Positions 1-7,220 of a stretch of 15,000 nt of DNA are shown one piece after another. The notes under the pieces were generated by a model, which was given only the letters and a program-made list of their open reading frames with translations, did no database searches and was not told the DNA's origin. Origin of the DNA: Stramonita haemastoma (lineage: Eukaryota; Mollusca; Gastropoda; Neogastropoda; Muricidae); contig CM060334.1 of NCBI GenBank assembly GCA_030674155.1, positions 34,081,562-34,096,561 on the forward strand, in the 5' to 3' direction. The stretch's first letter is position 1, and every line of letters starts with the position of its first letter. A program made the position numbers and the translations under genes.

Positions 1-300
1 GGGGGGGGGGCAAGTTTTCAAATTTTGATAGCTGAATCCCGTCCCCTAAGACTAGTTCACTAGGTTGTGTTTTTTTTGGGGGGAGGGGTGGGGGGGATTT
101 TTTTTTTCACTCTCCCCCTCCCCCCTCTTTTTTTTTTTGGCAGTGTTTTTTGTTTTTCGTTCCTCCGCTAGTGCTCATAGGTTTACCAATAGTGAAATTT
201 TGAGTATACCACTGCTCCCTGCCCCCCTTCCCCCCCCCCTGCTCCCCCTCCCCCCCTGCTCACCCCCCCACCTCCCCACCCCACTGTCCAGGTAGTTGCA
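1..300. repeat. Low-complexity homopolymer region
   Basis: The stretch alternates runs of G, T and C. There is a G10 run at the very start, a G-rich block at 78-96 with three long G runs on the + strand, then T-rich and C-rich blocks to about 290. Open frames here translate only these runs (Phe, Leu, Pro), so I see no gene. The G-rich block could form a G-quadruplex. Such tracts are also error-prone in assemblies. Confidence 0.8.
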
Positions 301-327
301 GTCAAGACTTTGGGGTATGTTGTCTGA

Positions 328-600
328 ACACACCTCTGTGTGTGCGCTTTTTAAATATCATCCGTACCTTCTGGCAGGAAAAGGTTTACTCTTCCCAAAA
401 GCGGAGCTGTTTTTTAACGTATGGGCAAGATGTTCCGTGTGCAGTCACACACGGGCCTTCGTTTATAGTCTCATCTAAAGGACTTTGACATTCTGTTCGA
501 ATTATTCGTCAAACTGGGAAGAAAAGACAAAGCTGGGAATCCACCCAGGACCTCGTGATTTGTTAGGCAGGTAATCTTTACAGTCCTTCCACCTTCTTTC
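328..600 (-). mobile_element. tRNA-derived SINE, minus strand, diverged
   Basis: Read on the minus strand this is the same family as the copies at 10817-11150 and 13084-13430. Shared blocks include the segment before 'tatagtctcatc' (about 465-476), the 'gggcaagatgttccgtgtgc' block near 423-442 and an Acg/Gca-rich stretch. A decayed B-box-like motif (revcomp of 'ggaatccaccc', about 537-547) lies at its 5' end. The 3' part (328-400) carries a small internal deletion relative to the other copies. It is old and diverged and codes for nothing. The assignment rests on family resemblance seen by eye. Confidence 0.65.
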
Positions 601-830
601 TTATATTCCACCTATAAAAGCTGATTATGGCATAACCATTTTTATGAGTCCGTTAGTTTGCTTACACTGTTTGACTACCTATCTTAAAACGGCATGCATG
701 TGTGCCTGATAAAAACCCACTGCTTATAAACACTCAGTTGGCAAGTTCAGTTTAAGGAAGGAGACGAGTTCTGTCTTTTATAAACGAGTCTATCGTTATA
801 GAGTGCACATTATGCACTATATTTCTATAA
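601..830 (+). promoter_or_regulatory. Weak candidate core-promoter elements
   Basis: This stretch has no gene. It contains a good TATA-box match, TATAAAAG at 613-620, and a second, TATAAA at 725-730, which is followed 24 bases later by an initiator-like TCAGTTT (747-753). A short palindrome, gtgcacattatgcac, lies at about 802-816. TATA-like strings are common by chance in AT-rich DNA, the TATA-to-initiator spacing is slightly short, and the nearest supported gene is 2.8 kb away. A link to the gene array is therefore only a possibility. Confidence 0.15.
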
Positions 831-1506
831 TGCTTGAACCTCAACCTCCCCCCCCCTTTTTCCTTCCCTTCTCCACCTCCCCCCTTTCTAGAAAGGATGT
901 GTTCAACTTGGGTAAAGTGTTACAGAGTGTTTCTGTGCTTGTGGCTGTGGTTTGGAATTTCTTGTAATGGACTTGCTTTCTCTGCAGAAAGTATTGTAGG
1001 GTCTACTCTCCTTTTTTCTTGGGTGTCTAATTTTTATCACTGTGGGCTCGAGGCAATTGAGTGTGATGGTGTAGCTTTCTCACTGTAGGCCTATAGTTCA
1101 GGTGTTGCAAAGTCTCTCTCTTGTTTGCTGACTAGTACTACATTCTTCCAAATTAAAGGGACTGTTGTATAATGACACTTGAAGAATGGCCAAGATAGAA
1201 AAATAGCAGTTTTGTTCTTCTTGCCCTGTAAGTGCAACATTTTTTTGTTTGATAACTGTTGTTGGTTATAAAGATTTATCGATATAAAGGGTGATTTGAT
1301 GTTTCCTTTGTGTGTACTAACTGAATTTAATTATTGAACTGGCTTAGTTAAAGTGTGTAGCAGCTTTACACATGAGTTGGCCAGTCATGGCTTTTATTTT
1401 CTAGTCGTGTGGTCATGGAGTTATTCTATAATTCATTACAATTGATGTTAAAAGTGGAATATCGTGAGTAAGTAGTCAATATGTGATGTATGTGTATTTT
1501 ACAATG
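831..1506. other. Unassigned AT-rich non-coding DNA
   Basis: The 84-codon open frame at 834-1088 has no family resemblance. Its first part translates a C/T tract that looks more like a splice-acceptor polypyrimidine tract (about 847-892, ending in 'ctttctag'). No downstream exon can be supported. The rest, to 1506, shows no repeats, RNA or coding signal. Confidence 0.5.
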
Positions 1507-1574
1507 GAGTTTATAAACTGCATTGATCACAGGTACTACTGGTAAGAGTTTATAAACTGCATTGATCACAGGTA
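1507..1574 (+). repeat. 39-bp tandem duplication (two units)
   Basis: A 29-base string beginning 'gagtttataaactgcattg' occurs identically at 1507-1535 and 1546-1574, separated by 10 bases, so the period is 39 bp. The perfect identity suggests a recent event. No coding or known regulatory role is apparent. Confidence 0.9.
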
Positions 1575-1735
1575 AAGTAATGTGGATTAGAAACAAAAGT
1601 TGTGTGGATAAACTACTATGGTATACTTTTAATTGGAATAAGTGACTTGAGTTGGAGTCTGAAGGTGGTCTGGTGTGTCTATAGTGCGAGGGTAACAAAC
1701 AGTGCCTTGGTCTTTAAGATAATTGCCTGTCAGGA

Positions 1736-2160
1736 TCGGTGGTCTTGGGGTAACGCACCTGTCTATAATGCGAAAGGTCCAGGTCGGAAGTGTGCAGGTC
1801 AGAAGTGTGCAGTGGTTTGACCCCCGTTTGGGCACCGAAACTTTTCCCCTATCCATCAGACCATGAGTGGGTCTGGGTGCTAGTCTTTCGGATGAGACAA
1901 TAAACCAAGGTTCCCTGCGTTACACATATTCAGTGCACCTAAAAGAACTCACGGCAAGTGTTTGTCCCTGGCAAAATTCTGTAGAATAAAAGCCACTCTG
2001 ATAGGAAAACAAATACAGTCACAGACAGGAAAAGAAAAAAAACGGGTGGCGCTGCTTTTAGTGGCCAGACGCTCTCCCCGGGGAGAGCAGCCCGAATTTT
2101 ACTCAGAGAAATCTGCTGTGACTTTAAAGTGGTATGAAATGAAATGAACTACTACAAAAT
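1736..2160 (+). mobile_element. tRNA-derived SINE, near full length
   Basis: The 5' end has an A-box-like 'tggtcttggggtaacgc' and a degraded B box ('gtggtttgacccc'). Next comes a conserved central block, 'ctttcggatgagacaataaa' at about 1886-1905, repeated in the SINE at 3020-3240. The 3' part includes 'ggtggcgctgc' and a hairpin-like 'ctctccccggggagag' near 2072-2087. It ends in an A-rich stretch. From memory, this 3' part matches a SINE that is very abundant in gastropod genomes. It is non-autonomous and would rely on a LINE for movement. Confidence 0.8.
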
Positions 2161-2273
2161 TATAGCAATTTGGCATGACTGTGTGTATGGGCAGTCATTT
2201 GTGTCAAAAGTTGTATATTTTGCATGTGATTTTTGTGACACTAGATTATGCCTGCTCTGTCTCACCCTCTCTG

Positions 2274-2275
2274 CC

Positions 2276-2342
<67 letters not shown>
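2274..2342 (+). repeat. C run plus (CT)n microsatellite
   Basis: A C13 run (2274-2286) passes straight into (CT)n up to 2342. The Ser-Leu and Arg-Glu frames across it on either strand are translation artefacts. It directly abuts the 5' side of the LINE fragment at 2369. Confidence 0.97.
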
Positions 2343-2345
<3 letters not shown>

Positions 2346-2368
2346 TTAACTTGATATATGAGTGATGA

Positions 2369-2653
2369 ATCCAGCAAACCACTGGTCCCTACGAAAAACT
2401 ATCAATCGTACAGAATCGTAAACTTAAATGGTCCGGGCATGTCACAAGATCAAAAGGACTTGAAAAAACAATACTGCAAGGCACTGTCCAAGGAGGAGGA
2501 AAAAGAGGCAGACCAAGTAAGAGACGGGAGGACAACAACAGCGAACGGACAGGTCTAGAACTCGACCAAATTTTGAGACAGGCAGAAGAGAGAGAGGAAT
2601 GGAGGGAACTGGTTGTCAAGACTTCAGGGGTGCCCCCACGGTCACCAGACTAA
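2369..2653 (+). mobile_element. 5'-truncated LINE: C-terminal end of the reverse-transcriptase ORF
   Basis: The frame is open from 2369 (after TGA at 2366) to TAA at 2651-2653, about 94 codons. The translation has the typical end of a non-LTR retrotransposon ORF2: 'KWSGHVTR', then 'ILQGTVQGGGKRGRPSKR', then an acidic 'ERTGLELDQILRQAEER' and 'EWRELVVK' just before the stop. In these elements the region lies downstream of the reverse-transcriptase domain and is shared by several invertebrate LINE clades. I cannot name the clade. The catalytic domains are absent because of 5' truncation, so the copy is dead. A short gata-rich tail (about 2655-2677) follows the stop, as expected for a LINE 3' end. 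The methionine-initiated frame at 2358-2558 is out of phase with this protein and is a shadow. Confidence 0.85.
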
Positions 2654-2677
2654 GGGATAGATAAATCGATAGATAGG

Positions 2678-3019
2678 TGAGTGACGAATTTGGTTTTCCT
2701 GCATTCGGCCAGACGACAGAATTTTATTTGTCATGTGTGACTTTCATTGATTGTGTAGCTGGCTGGTTGGATGTGGAGAGAGTACACTAGTTACCTGAAT
2801 TTATGTTTCAGGTGTGTGGTGTTTGATAGATGAAATAACTGTTACCATAACACAATTGCGTGGCCTCAATTCATTATTGCTTTGGATTGTAGAGTGCCTG
2901 AATCCCAACTTCCCCTTATCCTCGAACCACCTCTTTACATTATAATAATTTATATTTTTAATTAGACTTGGACTAGTGAAGAAAACCTGGAAACATAGTT
3001 GGAAGTGAATACAATTATA
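2678..3019. other. Unassigned intergenic DNA
   Basis: This AT-rich stretch lies between the LINE fragment and the next SINE. I see no open frame of interest, repeat, RNA gene or clear regulatory site. Confidence 0.5.
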
Positions 3020-3240
3020 AGGTGGATCATGTATTGGTGGTCTAGAGGTAATGCACCCATCTAGTAAGGCGATATAATGCGGGTTTGATCCCTGTTTGTG
3101 ACCAAAATTCTCCCCCGTTCACTGATCTTTGAAAGCCGGTCTGGGTGCTAGTCTTTCGGATGAGACGATAAATCGACGTCCCCTGTACAGCAAGCATTCA
3201 GTGCATGTTAAAAACAACAGCAACAACAACACGGCAACAA
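3020..3240 (+). mobile_element. tRNA-derived SINE, 5' half
   Basis: A good tRNA-like A box ('tggtctagaggtaatgc', about 3038-3054) and B box (3082-3092, 'ggtttgatccc') are followed by the central block 'ctttcggatgagacgataaa' (about 3153-3172). That block is shared with the copy at 1736-2160. The copy ends in an AAC-rich stretch (about 3211-3240) and lacks the 'ggtggcgctgc'-type 3' part, so it is 3'-truncated or a shorter subfamily. It sits 0.23 kb upstream of the gene A splice acceptor. Confidence 0.8.
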
Positions 3241-3468
3241 GAAAGTTGTCTTATTCAAAAACAACACGTAGTCTACCACACTTACGTTTGTTAAATGGGT
3301 GAAAAGTGCAGTTTTGATTAACAGAAATCAGACCTGGAACTTGTCGCTTTCTCAATGGAATCGTCGCTGTTACATGATAAATCACTGACTTTACAAGACG
3401 TACACTTAATAAAATATAATATAATTTCTTTAATCAGTTTCCCCAGAAAGGGCCATTCTCCTCAAAAG

Positions 3469-3609
3469 TTCCCGTGTGGTCTGTTGAACCAGCTGACACA
3501 GACTTCACCGGACCATCTCCACCCAGGATCAGCCAGCCATCTTCACACGTTACCACATCACCCCCAACTCCCCCTGCACATCCCGCCTGACAACCAGTCC
3601 ACCCAAAAT
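3469..3609 (+). other. Gene A conserved 5' leader with splice acceptor
   Basis: This segment aligns with the leaders of genes B, C and D. Shared blocks are 'ctgttgaaccagctgaca' (about 3481-3498), 'agacttca', 'ccatctccacccaggatcag', 'cacacgttaccaca', a C-rich 'ccccaactccccctgcaca' and 'cccgcctgacaac'. Just before it, 'cattctcctcaaaag' (AG at 3467-3468) aligns with Y-rich-AG at the same place in the other three genes, so exon entry at 3469 is predicted. Leaders B and C contain in-frame stops just before the ATG, so the leader is read as 5' UTR. Confidence 0.6.
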
Positions 3610-4272
3610 ATGGACAGCCCTTTGGACTTCGACGCCCGTTCGTGGATGCCGTCACCGCCACGAATCCGAGGCTTCTCTGATAGCGTTGCAGAGCTGTTCT
3701 TCCATGAAAGGTCCAACGCGCTGGCCGAAAGTCAGCAAGGGGAAGAAGAGGCCGCCGGGTCTAAGAATCGTGTCTCAGATTCTGGCTACGAAGCTGACCT
3801 GGAGTCGGCCTGTGATGGCGATGGCCGCAACGCTAAATGGGACGAGGACGAGGTCTTCATGGATGTGGACAGGGTTGTTCAGACGGAGGAGGCTTCATCA
3901 CAGTGGTCTGGCTCGAGAGGGGTGAAACGCAAGTTTTCGGAGGCCTTGGGACCAGAATCATCCATGGAACTGGATGATGGTTCCAGCAAGTTTGGCCCTG
4001 GCTCGGGGTCCTCGCTTGTGACCATGGCCCCTTGGGAAAGCGGTAACCTAGACCCCATGTCTTCACATGCGGCCAGGTCCTCTGGTTACCGAAGCTACCA
4101 GGCAGAGGTAACGTCCGTGCTTGAGCTCGCTGAAGCCGCTCCCCCTGTTCCGGAATTCTGTAACACTGGCCGCGGGTACAAGGCTGACAGTGCGGGAAAC
4201 CACGCATCACGCAACTATACGGATGCGGAATTATTATTGTCCATCGCTTCGGGCCAAAATTTCACTCGGTGA
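3610..4272 (+). CDS. Gene A: acidic disordered protein, array paralog 1
   Basis: I do not recognise this family. The 220-residue product is Ser/Gly/Glu/Asp-rich and probably mostly disordered, with no signal peptide, membrane helix or enzyme motif. Boxes shared with its neighbours are: N-terminal 'MDSPLDFDARSW' followed by 'GFSDS' (1-25); acidic 'WDEDEVFMDVD' (77-87); basic 'RGVKRK' (103-108), which could be a nuclear localisation signal; and C-terminal 'RNYTDAELLLSIASG' (201-215). The last box has one extra residue compared with gene C. The frame is open upstream to 3355, but that extension crosses the predicted splice acceptor (3468) and the non-coding leader. I therefore start at 3610, where the N-terminal box begins, in an ATGG context. 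It is closest to gene B by eye ('GFSDS', 'WDED-VF', 'MSS...RS'). A nuclear regulatory or adaptor role is inference. Confidence 0.75.
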   Translation: MDSPLDFDARSWMPSPPRIRGFSDSVAELFFHERSNALAESQQGEEEAAGSKNRVSDSGYEADLESACDGDGRNAKWDEDEVFMDVDRVVQTEEASSQWSGSRGVKRKFSEALGPESSMELDDGSSKFGPGSGSSLVTMAPWESGNLDPMSSHAARSSGYRSYQAEVTSVLELAEAAPPVPEFCNTGRGYKADSAGNHASRNYTDAELLLSIASGQNFTR

Positions 4273-4665
4273 CTGTCAACGTCTCGGAACAAACCTGAAC
4301 CACCGGAATAAGCTGTGCCCATGATTGGAAGATCGTCTCTTCATTTTTGCCAACAACGGTGTTGACTCTACCTCTGATCAGAAAATAGGGAAGAAGACAG
4401 AAAAAGGGGTGGGGGGGGGGGGTTGGGGGAGGGGTCCACACGCCTTGAAGAAACGGTTCATTGTTTTCAGAATAGTCTTAAAAATTCATATCCATACATA
4501 ACATTTCAGTATCACAACTTTGAACTGATTGCAGACTAAAACGAGACAAATCTTACTAGTTACTCCTCCCTAGGCTGCGTTTTTTAAATGAATTTTACAT
4601 GATATTTTTCTTCTGTGTGTGAGTGTATGTGTGTTATTTATTTATTTGTTTGTTTAATTCTTTAT
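4273..4665 (+). other. Gene A 3' flank with G-quadruplex-like tract
   Basis: Four G runs close together at 4406-4434 (GGGG, G12, GGGGG, GGGG, separated by 1-2 bases) make a strong G-quadruplex candidate on the sense strand, 134 bases after the stop of gene A. I find no AATAAA in this interval. From about 4610 it becomes T-rich with TTTA repeats, abutting a minus-strand SINE. Confidence 0.6.
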
Positions 4666-4830
4666 TTATTCTTTTATATCGAGGATAATGGAATAAGCAC
4701 TTATGTGCTTTTTTTTTACATCTAGTCCCCGTGTATGTGTATACATTTTTTGTATATCATGTCATCTGTTCCTACCAGTACACAATGGCCTACTCTTACG
4801 AAAAGTGGAACAGTATTTAACGTGTGCATA
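4666..4830 (-). mobile_element. SINE, minus strand, truncated
   Basis: Read on the minus strand, this is the 3' part of the same family as 10817-11150. It shares the terminal 'ccattatcctcgatata' (revcomp of about 4676-4692), the block before 'gactggatgt' and the 'cttttcgtaagagtaggcca' type block (about 4786-4806). It lacks the tRNA-related 5' half. Its edge lies about 10 bases from the predicted splice acceptor of gene B, so it has replaced most of the upstream intron or promoter sequence there. Confidence 0.75.
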
Positions 4831-4840
4831 TTCTTAAAAG

Positions 4841-5006
4841 TTGTCCTGATCTGTTGACCAGTTTGCACTGTTGCCGGACTTCAGTTGGACCATCTCCGCC
4901 CAGGCTGACCACATCACCACACTACCTCTCTGCACACTCTGCCCCGTACATCCTGCCTGACTATATATATATATAATATATATATATATAAATATCCACC
5001 AGAAAG
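4841..5006 (+). other. Gene B conserved 5' leader with splice acceptor
   Basis: The stretch 'atattcttaaaag' (AG at 4839-4840) gives the predicted acceptor. The leader then matches the others at 'ctgttgaccag', 'acttcagttggaccatctcc', 'gcccaggctgacc', 'acatcaccacac' and 'ctgcctgac'. A (TA)n stretch (about 4964-4991) is inserted between the conserved block and the ATG. It brings an in-frame TAA at 4989-4991, which rules out an upstream protein extension. Confidence 0.6.
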
Positions 5007-5639
5007 ATGACCAGCCCTTTCTACCCCAGCAACGATGACTGCTCATGGATGTTATTGATGGACCGTTCTCGTGGCTTCTCCGATAGTTACGCAGGATACC
5101 TTAAGCATGCTTTTGACTTGGCTGAGTCCAGGGAGGAACGTGGCAAAAAGAAAGAAGACGCCGGGCCTTTCGTTTTAGACAGTACCTCCATACCTCGGCA
5201 CTGGACTATAGCTGCAGAATTTGATGGAACCGGGCGACAGTCCGCTAAAAGTTCCTGCAGTAGTAACAGCAGCAAGGGTTCCAGTAGAAAGGAAGAGAGC
5301 TGGGATTGGGACGAGGATGACGTCTTTGCGGAGGGGGACCTGATGTCTGCTTCAGAGTATTGTAAAAGGAGAGGCTTGGACATGACAAACATGGAACAGG
5401 ACGGTGGCCACTACTATGGTCATGACTCTACATCTTCGCATTTAGGGAAGGCGCCTCGAGAGGAGGGGGAATGTCTTCACTTGAATCCCGGTCACCTTCT
5501 TCCAGCGTCCAGAACAGTGGAAATGGCCAGGTGTCTGGCATTTCGAGAAAGGCACCCCGAAACTATACAGATGAAGAATTATTGGAAATGGCCATTGACG
5601 GTTGTTGATCAACAAGCAAGCGGAAATAGGATAAAATAG
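5007..5639 (+). CDS. Gene B: array paralog 2, frameshifted near the C-terminus
   Basis: The product belongs to the same unknown family. The open frame is 210 residues, but only about the first 155 align with the paralogs: N-terminal 'MTSPFYPSNDD-SW' then 'GFSDSYAGYL' (1-32); Ser-rich middle; acidic 'WDWDEDDVFAEGD' (99-111). The basic box is degenerate ('CKRRGLD', 119-125). After about residue 155 the reading frame changes. The conserved C-terminal box is present in the +2 frame from about 5471 and ends at TGA 5606-5608, while the listed frame runs on as unrelated sequence to TAG at 5637-5639. The break falls at a short G run (5465-5469), consistent with a one-base loss there. It is either a young pseudogene, an allele, a sequencing error in a homopolymer, or a gene with a genuinely different tail. 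The start is fixed by the in-frame TAA 18 bases upstream. Confidence 0.6.
   Translation: MTSPFYPSNDDCSWMLLMDRSRGFSDSYAGYLKHAFDLAESREERGKKKEDAGPFVLDSTSIPRHWTIAAEFDGTGRQSAKSSCSSNSSKGSSRKEESWDWDEDDVFAEGDLMSASEYCKRRGLDMTNMEQDGGHYYGHDSTSSHLGKAPREEGECLHLNPGHLLPASRTVEMARCLAFRERHPETIQMKNYWKWPLTVVDQQASGNRIK
5471..5608 (+). other. Gene B conserved C-terminal segment, in shifted frame
   Basis: In the frame +2 relative to the gene B ATG, 5471-5608 reads Met-Ser-Ser... like gene A residues 150-158, and ends in 'PRNYTDEELLEMAIDGC' then TGA. This matches the C-terminal boxes of A, C and D. Conservation in a frame that cannot be reached from the ATG is direct evidence for an indel upstream. Confidence 0.75.
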
Positions 5640-5677
5640 GCTTGTGAGACAAAAATTTACATTTCTTTAGTATTGAA

Positions 5678-5680
<3 letters not shown>

Positions 5681-5717
<37 letters not shown>

Positions 5718-5722
5718 TGTCT
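5681..5722 (+). repeat. (GT)n microsatellite with gtct end
   Basis: A (GT)n run lies in the gene B 3' flank and ends in 'gtctgtct' (5715-5722), next to a CAGGGTTC element end. A shorter degenerate equivalent lies at about 5937-5960 in the duplicated copy. Confidence 0.9.
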
Positions 5723-5744
5723 CAGGGTTCTAGGGTCCTTGAAA
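5723..5744 (+). mobile_element. Detached left end of a hAT-like element
   Basis: 'CAGGGTTCTAGGGTCCTTGA' directly follows 'gtctgtct' and is cut off after 'gaaag', where duplicated gene B tail sequence begins. It matches the left end at 5962 and looks like a second copy of that end, produced by the tail duplication. Confidence 0.55.
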
Positions 5745-5961
5745 GTGTCTGGCAACTATTCAGATGAAGAATTATTGGAAATGGACATTGACGGTGTCTG
5801 GCAACTATTTAGTTGAAGAATTATTGGAAATGGACATTGACGGTTGTCGAACAACAAGCAAGCAACAAGCAAGCGTAAATAGGATAAAATAAGCTTGTGA
5901 GACAAAAACCTTACATTTTTTTGAGATTTGAAACTCTGTGTGTTTGTGTTGTGTCTGTCTG
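5745..5961 (+). pseudogene. Duplicated gene B tail (C-terminal box twice plus 3' UTR)
   Basis: Two further copies of the gene B C-terminal coding box lie here, starting 'gtgtctggcaactatt' at 5745 and 5794, 49 bases apart. Both lack about 20 bases present in the original (between 'gtgtctggca' and 'actatacag'). The first reads 'SGNYSDEELLEMDIDG'; the second has 'NYLVEELLEMDIDG'. After the second copy the 3' UTR is repeated as well ('aacaacaagcaagc', 'aaataggataaaata', 'gcttgtgagacaaaaa'), followed by a GT stretch. There is no start codon or N-terminal part, so these are gene fragments unless they serve as alternative ends of the gene B transcript. Confidence 0.75.
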
Positions 5962-6075
5962 CAGGTTTTGTACACCCCGTTGCAAGGCCTTGAAAGTCCT
6001 TGAAAATCAGGCATAATTCTCCAGGTCCTTGAAAAGTGCTTGAATTTTACTTTCACTAAAGACTAAGAGGGATAA

Positions 6076-6108
<33 letters not shown>

Positions 6109-6935
6109 AGAGAGACAGAGAGAGAGAGATTGGCATGGTAAGGTCAGGTATGGTACTTTCTGCAAATTGTGGAATTATGCCAAAAGTAAAAAAAGAGAAG
6201 AAGAGAAAAAATAGGAGAAAAAAAGAAACTTTGAAAGCAGGTCAAGGGAACTAACTCTTCCATGCCGGTTAGTAATTACTTCCTTTTTCTGCTTTATGTC
6301 ACAAGGCAATCCAAGCCTAGGTAGGCCTAGCAAGAGAACTTTTTCTGTTGAAAGACCATGTACCAACAATGGGCGTCAAGTTTCTCTCATCTTTACACAG
6401 CATGTGTATGGCATCCTGCTGGTTCCATCAGTGTGTTGTGATGTGAAAATCTTGTCCACAGCAATACCATCAGCTATTCCCCCTCTCCAGCCCCCCTCCC
6501 CCCTTCCCTTCCAACCTGTTATCCAGGAGTATGAATGTTTACTCTTGTAAACTATTAGTCTCCTGGTAAAGTAACTCACAGGGAGCTTTACACATTATGT
6601 AGACTTTGAGAACCAGTATGCAGAGAAATTATGAATGAACAGATGGGGTGATCACTTAGATTGAATTTTTTTATGCTAAGTGTAGCTTTAAGTCAACGAT
6701 TGTTTATTATTTAGCCCAGTTAACTGCAGCAGAAATATTGCTTCTTGTTATGAAGAAAATTCACATCAAATGGCTATAGATATTGTTTTCTTTTCAGCTG
6801 TAAAGTGTGTAGACATTGTTACAATGCAAGCACTATTAATTTGTTGATGGAGGTCCTTGAAAATTGAGATTGAGGTCCTTGAAAGTCCTTGAAAAGTCCT
6901 TGGAATTTTCTTCCCAAAGATCTGTATGAACCCTG
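5962..6935. mobile_element. Non-autonomous TIR element, hAT-like
   Basis: The left end reads 'CAGGTTTTGTACACCCCG' and the right end, 'tctgtatgaaccctg' at 6921-6935, is its approximate inverse (CAGGGTTCATACAGA). Both flanks carry 'gtctgtct' (5953-5960, with one extra G before the left end, and 6936-6943). These would be an 8-bp target duplication, although the flank is itself a GTCT repeat, which weakens the test. Both ends carry subterminal repeats of 'gtccttgaaa' (5988-6040 and 6852-6902). CAGGG ends and 8-bp duplications are typical of hAT elements. No transposase frame is visible in about 970 bp, and the interior includes a purine repeat (6068-6130). Confidence 0.55.
6068..6130 (+). repeat. 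(GA)n purine-rich simple repeat
   Basis: This is an imperfect GAGA/GACAGA repeat inside the TIR element. It is the only long simple repeat in the window with purines on the + strand; the other pyrimidine/purine repeats all have CT on the + strand. Confidence 0.9.
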
Positions 6936-7020
6936 GTCTGTCTGTCTGTCTGTGTTTCTGTATGTTTGTGTGTGTTGTGAGACCCCCCCCCCCCCAAATA
7001 AAAAAAAAACCCAGCTTTCT
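6936..7020 (+). repeat. GTCT/GT repeat, C13 run and A run
   Basis: A gtct repeat (6936-6952), GT-rich sequence to about 6980, a C run (about 6983-6995) and an A run (about 7001-7009) fill the space between the TIR element and the predicted acceptor of gene C. There is no promoter-like unique sequence here. Confidence 0.85.
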
Positions 7021-7027
7021 TCTAAAG

Positions 7028-7220
7028 CCCCCCCATAATTATGATCTGTTAAACCAGCTGACAACAAGACTTCAGTGGATCCATCTCCCCCCCAGGATCA
7101 GCCATCCATCCACCCTCACACGTTACCACACCACCACCACCCCCAAGTCCCCCCGTGAACACTCTGCCCTGAATATCCCCCGCCTGGCAAATCAATCCGT
7201 CCATCCACCCGACAACAGTC
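7028..7220 (+). other. Gene C conserved 5' leader with splice acceptor
   Basis: 'gctttcttctaaag' (AG at 7026-7027) is the predicted acceptor. The following 193 bases align with leader A ('ctgttaaaccagctgaca', 'agacttcag', 'ccaggatcagcca', 'cacacgttaccacacc', C-rich block, 'cctggcaaatcaatcc'). An in-frame TGA at 7170-7172 lies 51 bases before the ATG, so the leader is not part of the protein. Confidence 0.65.

Noticed and set aside
834..1088. 84-residue frame with a hydrophobic middle
   Set aside because: First third is a C/T tract; no resemblance to any family and no second copy in the window.
2358..2558. 66-residue Lys/Glu-rich protein
   Set aside because: Out of phase with the clear LINE C-terminal protein covering the same bases.
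1736..3240. tRNA genes from A/B-box matches
   Set aside because: Boxes are followed by SINE bodies and acceptor stems do not pair; the same holds for 10817, 12336, 13084 and 14510.
3355..3609. N-terminal extension of gene A to the upstream ATG at 3355
   Set aside because: It crosses a predicted splice acceptor and the leader; the leader is closed by in-frame stops in genes B and C and is not conserved as protein.
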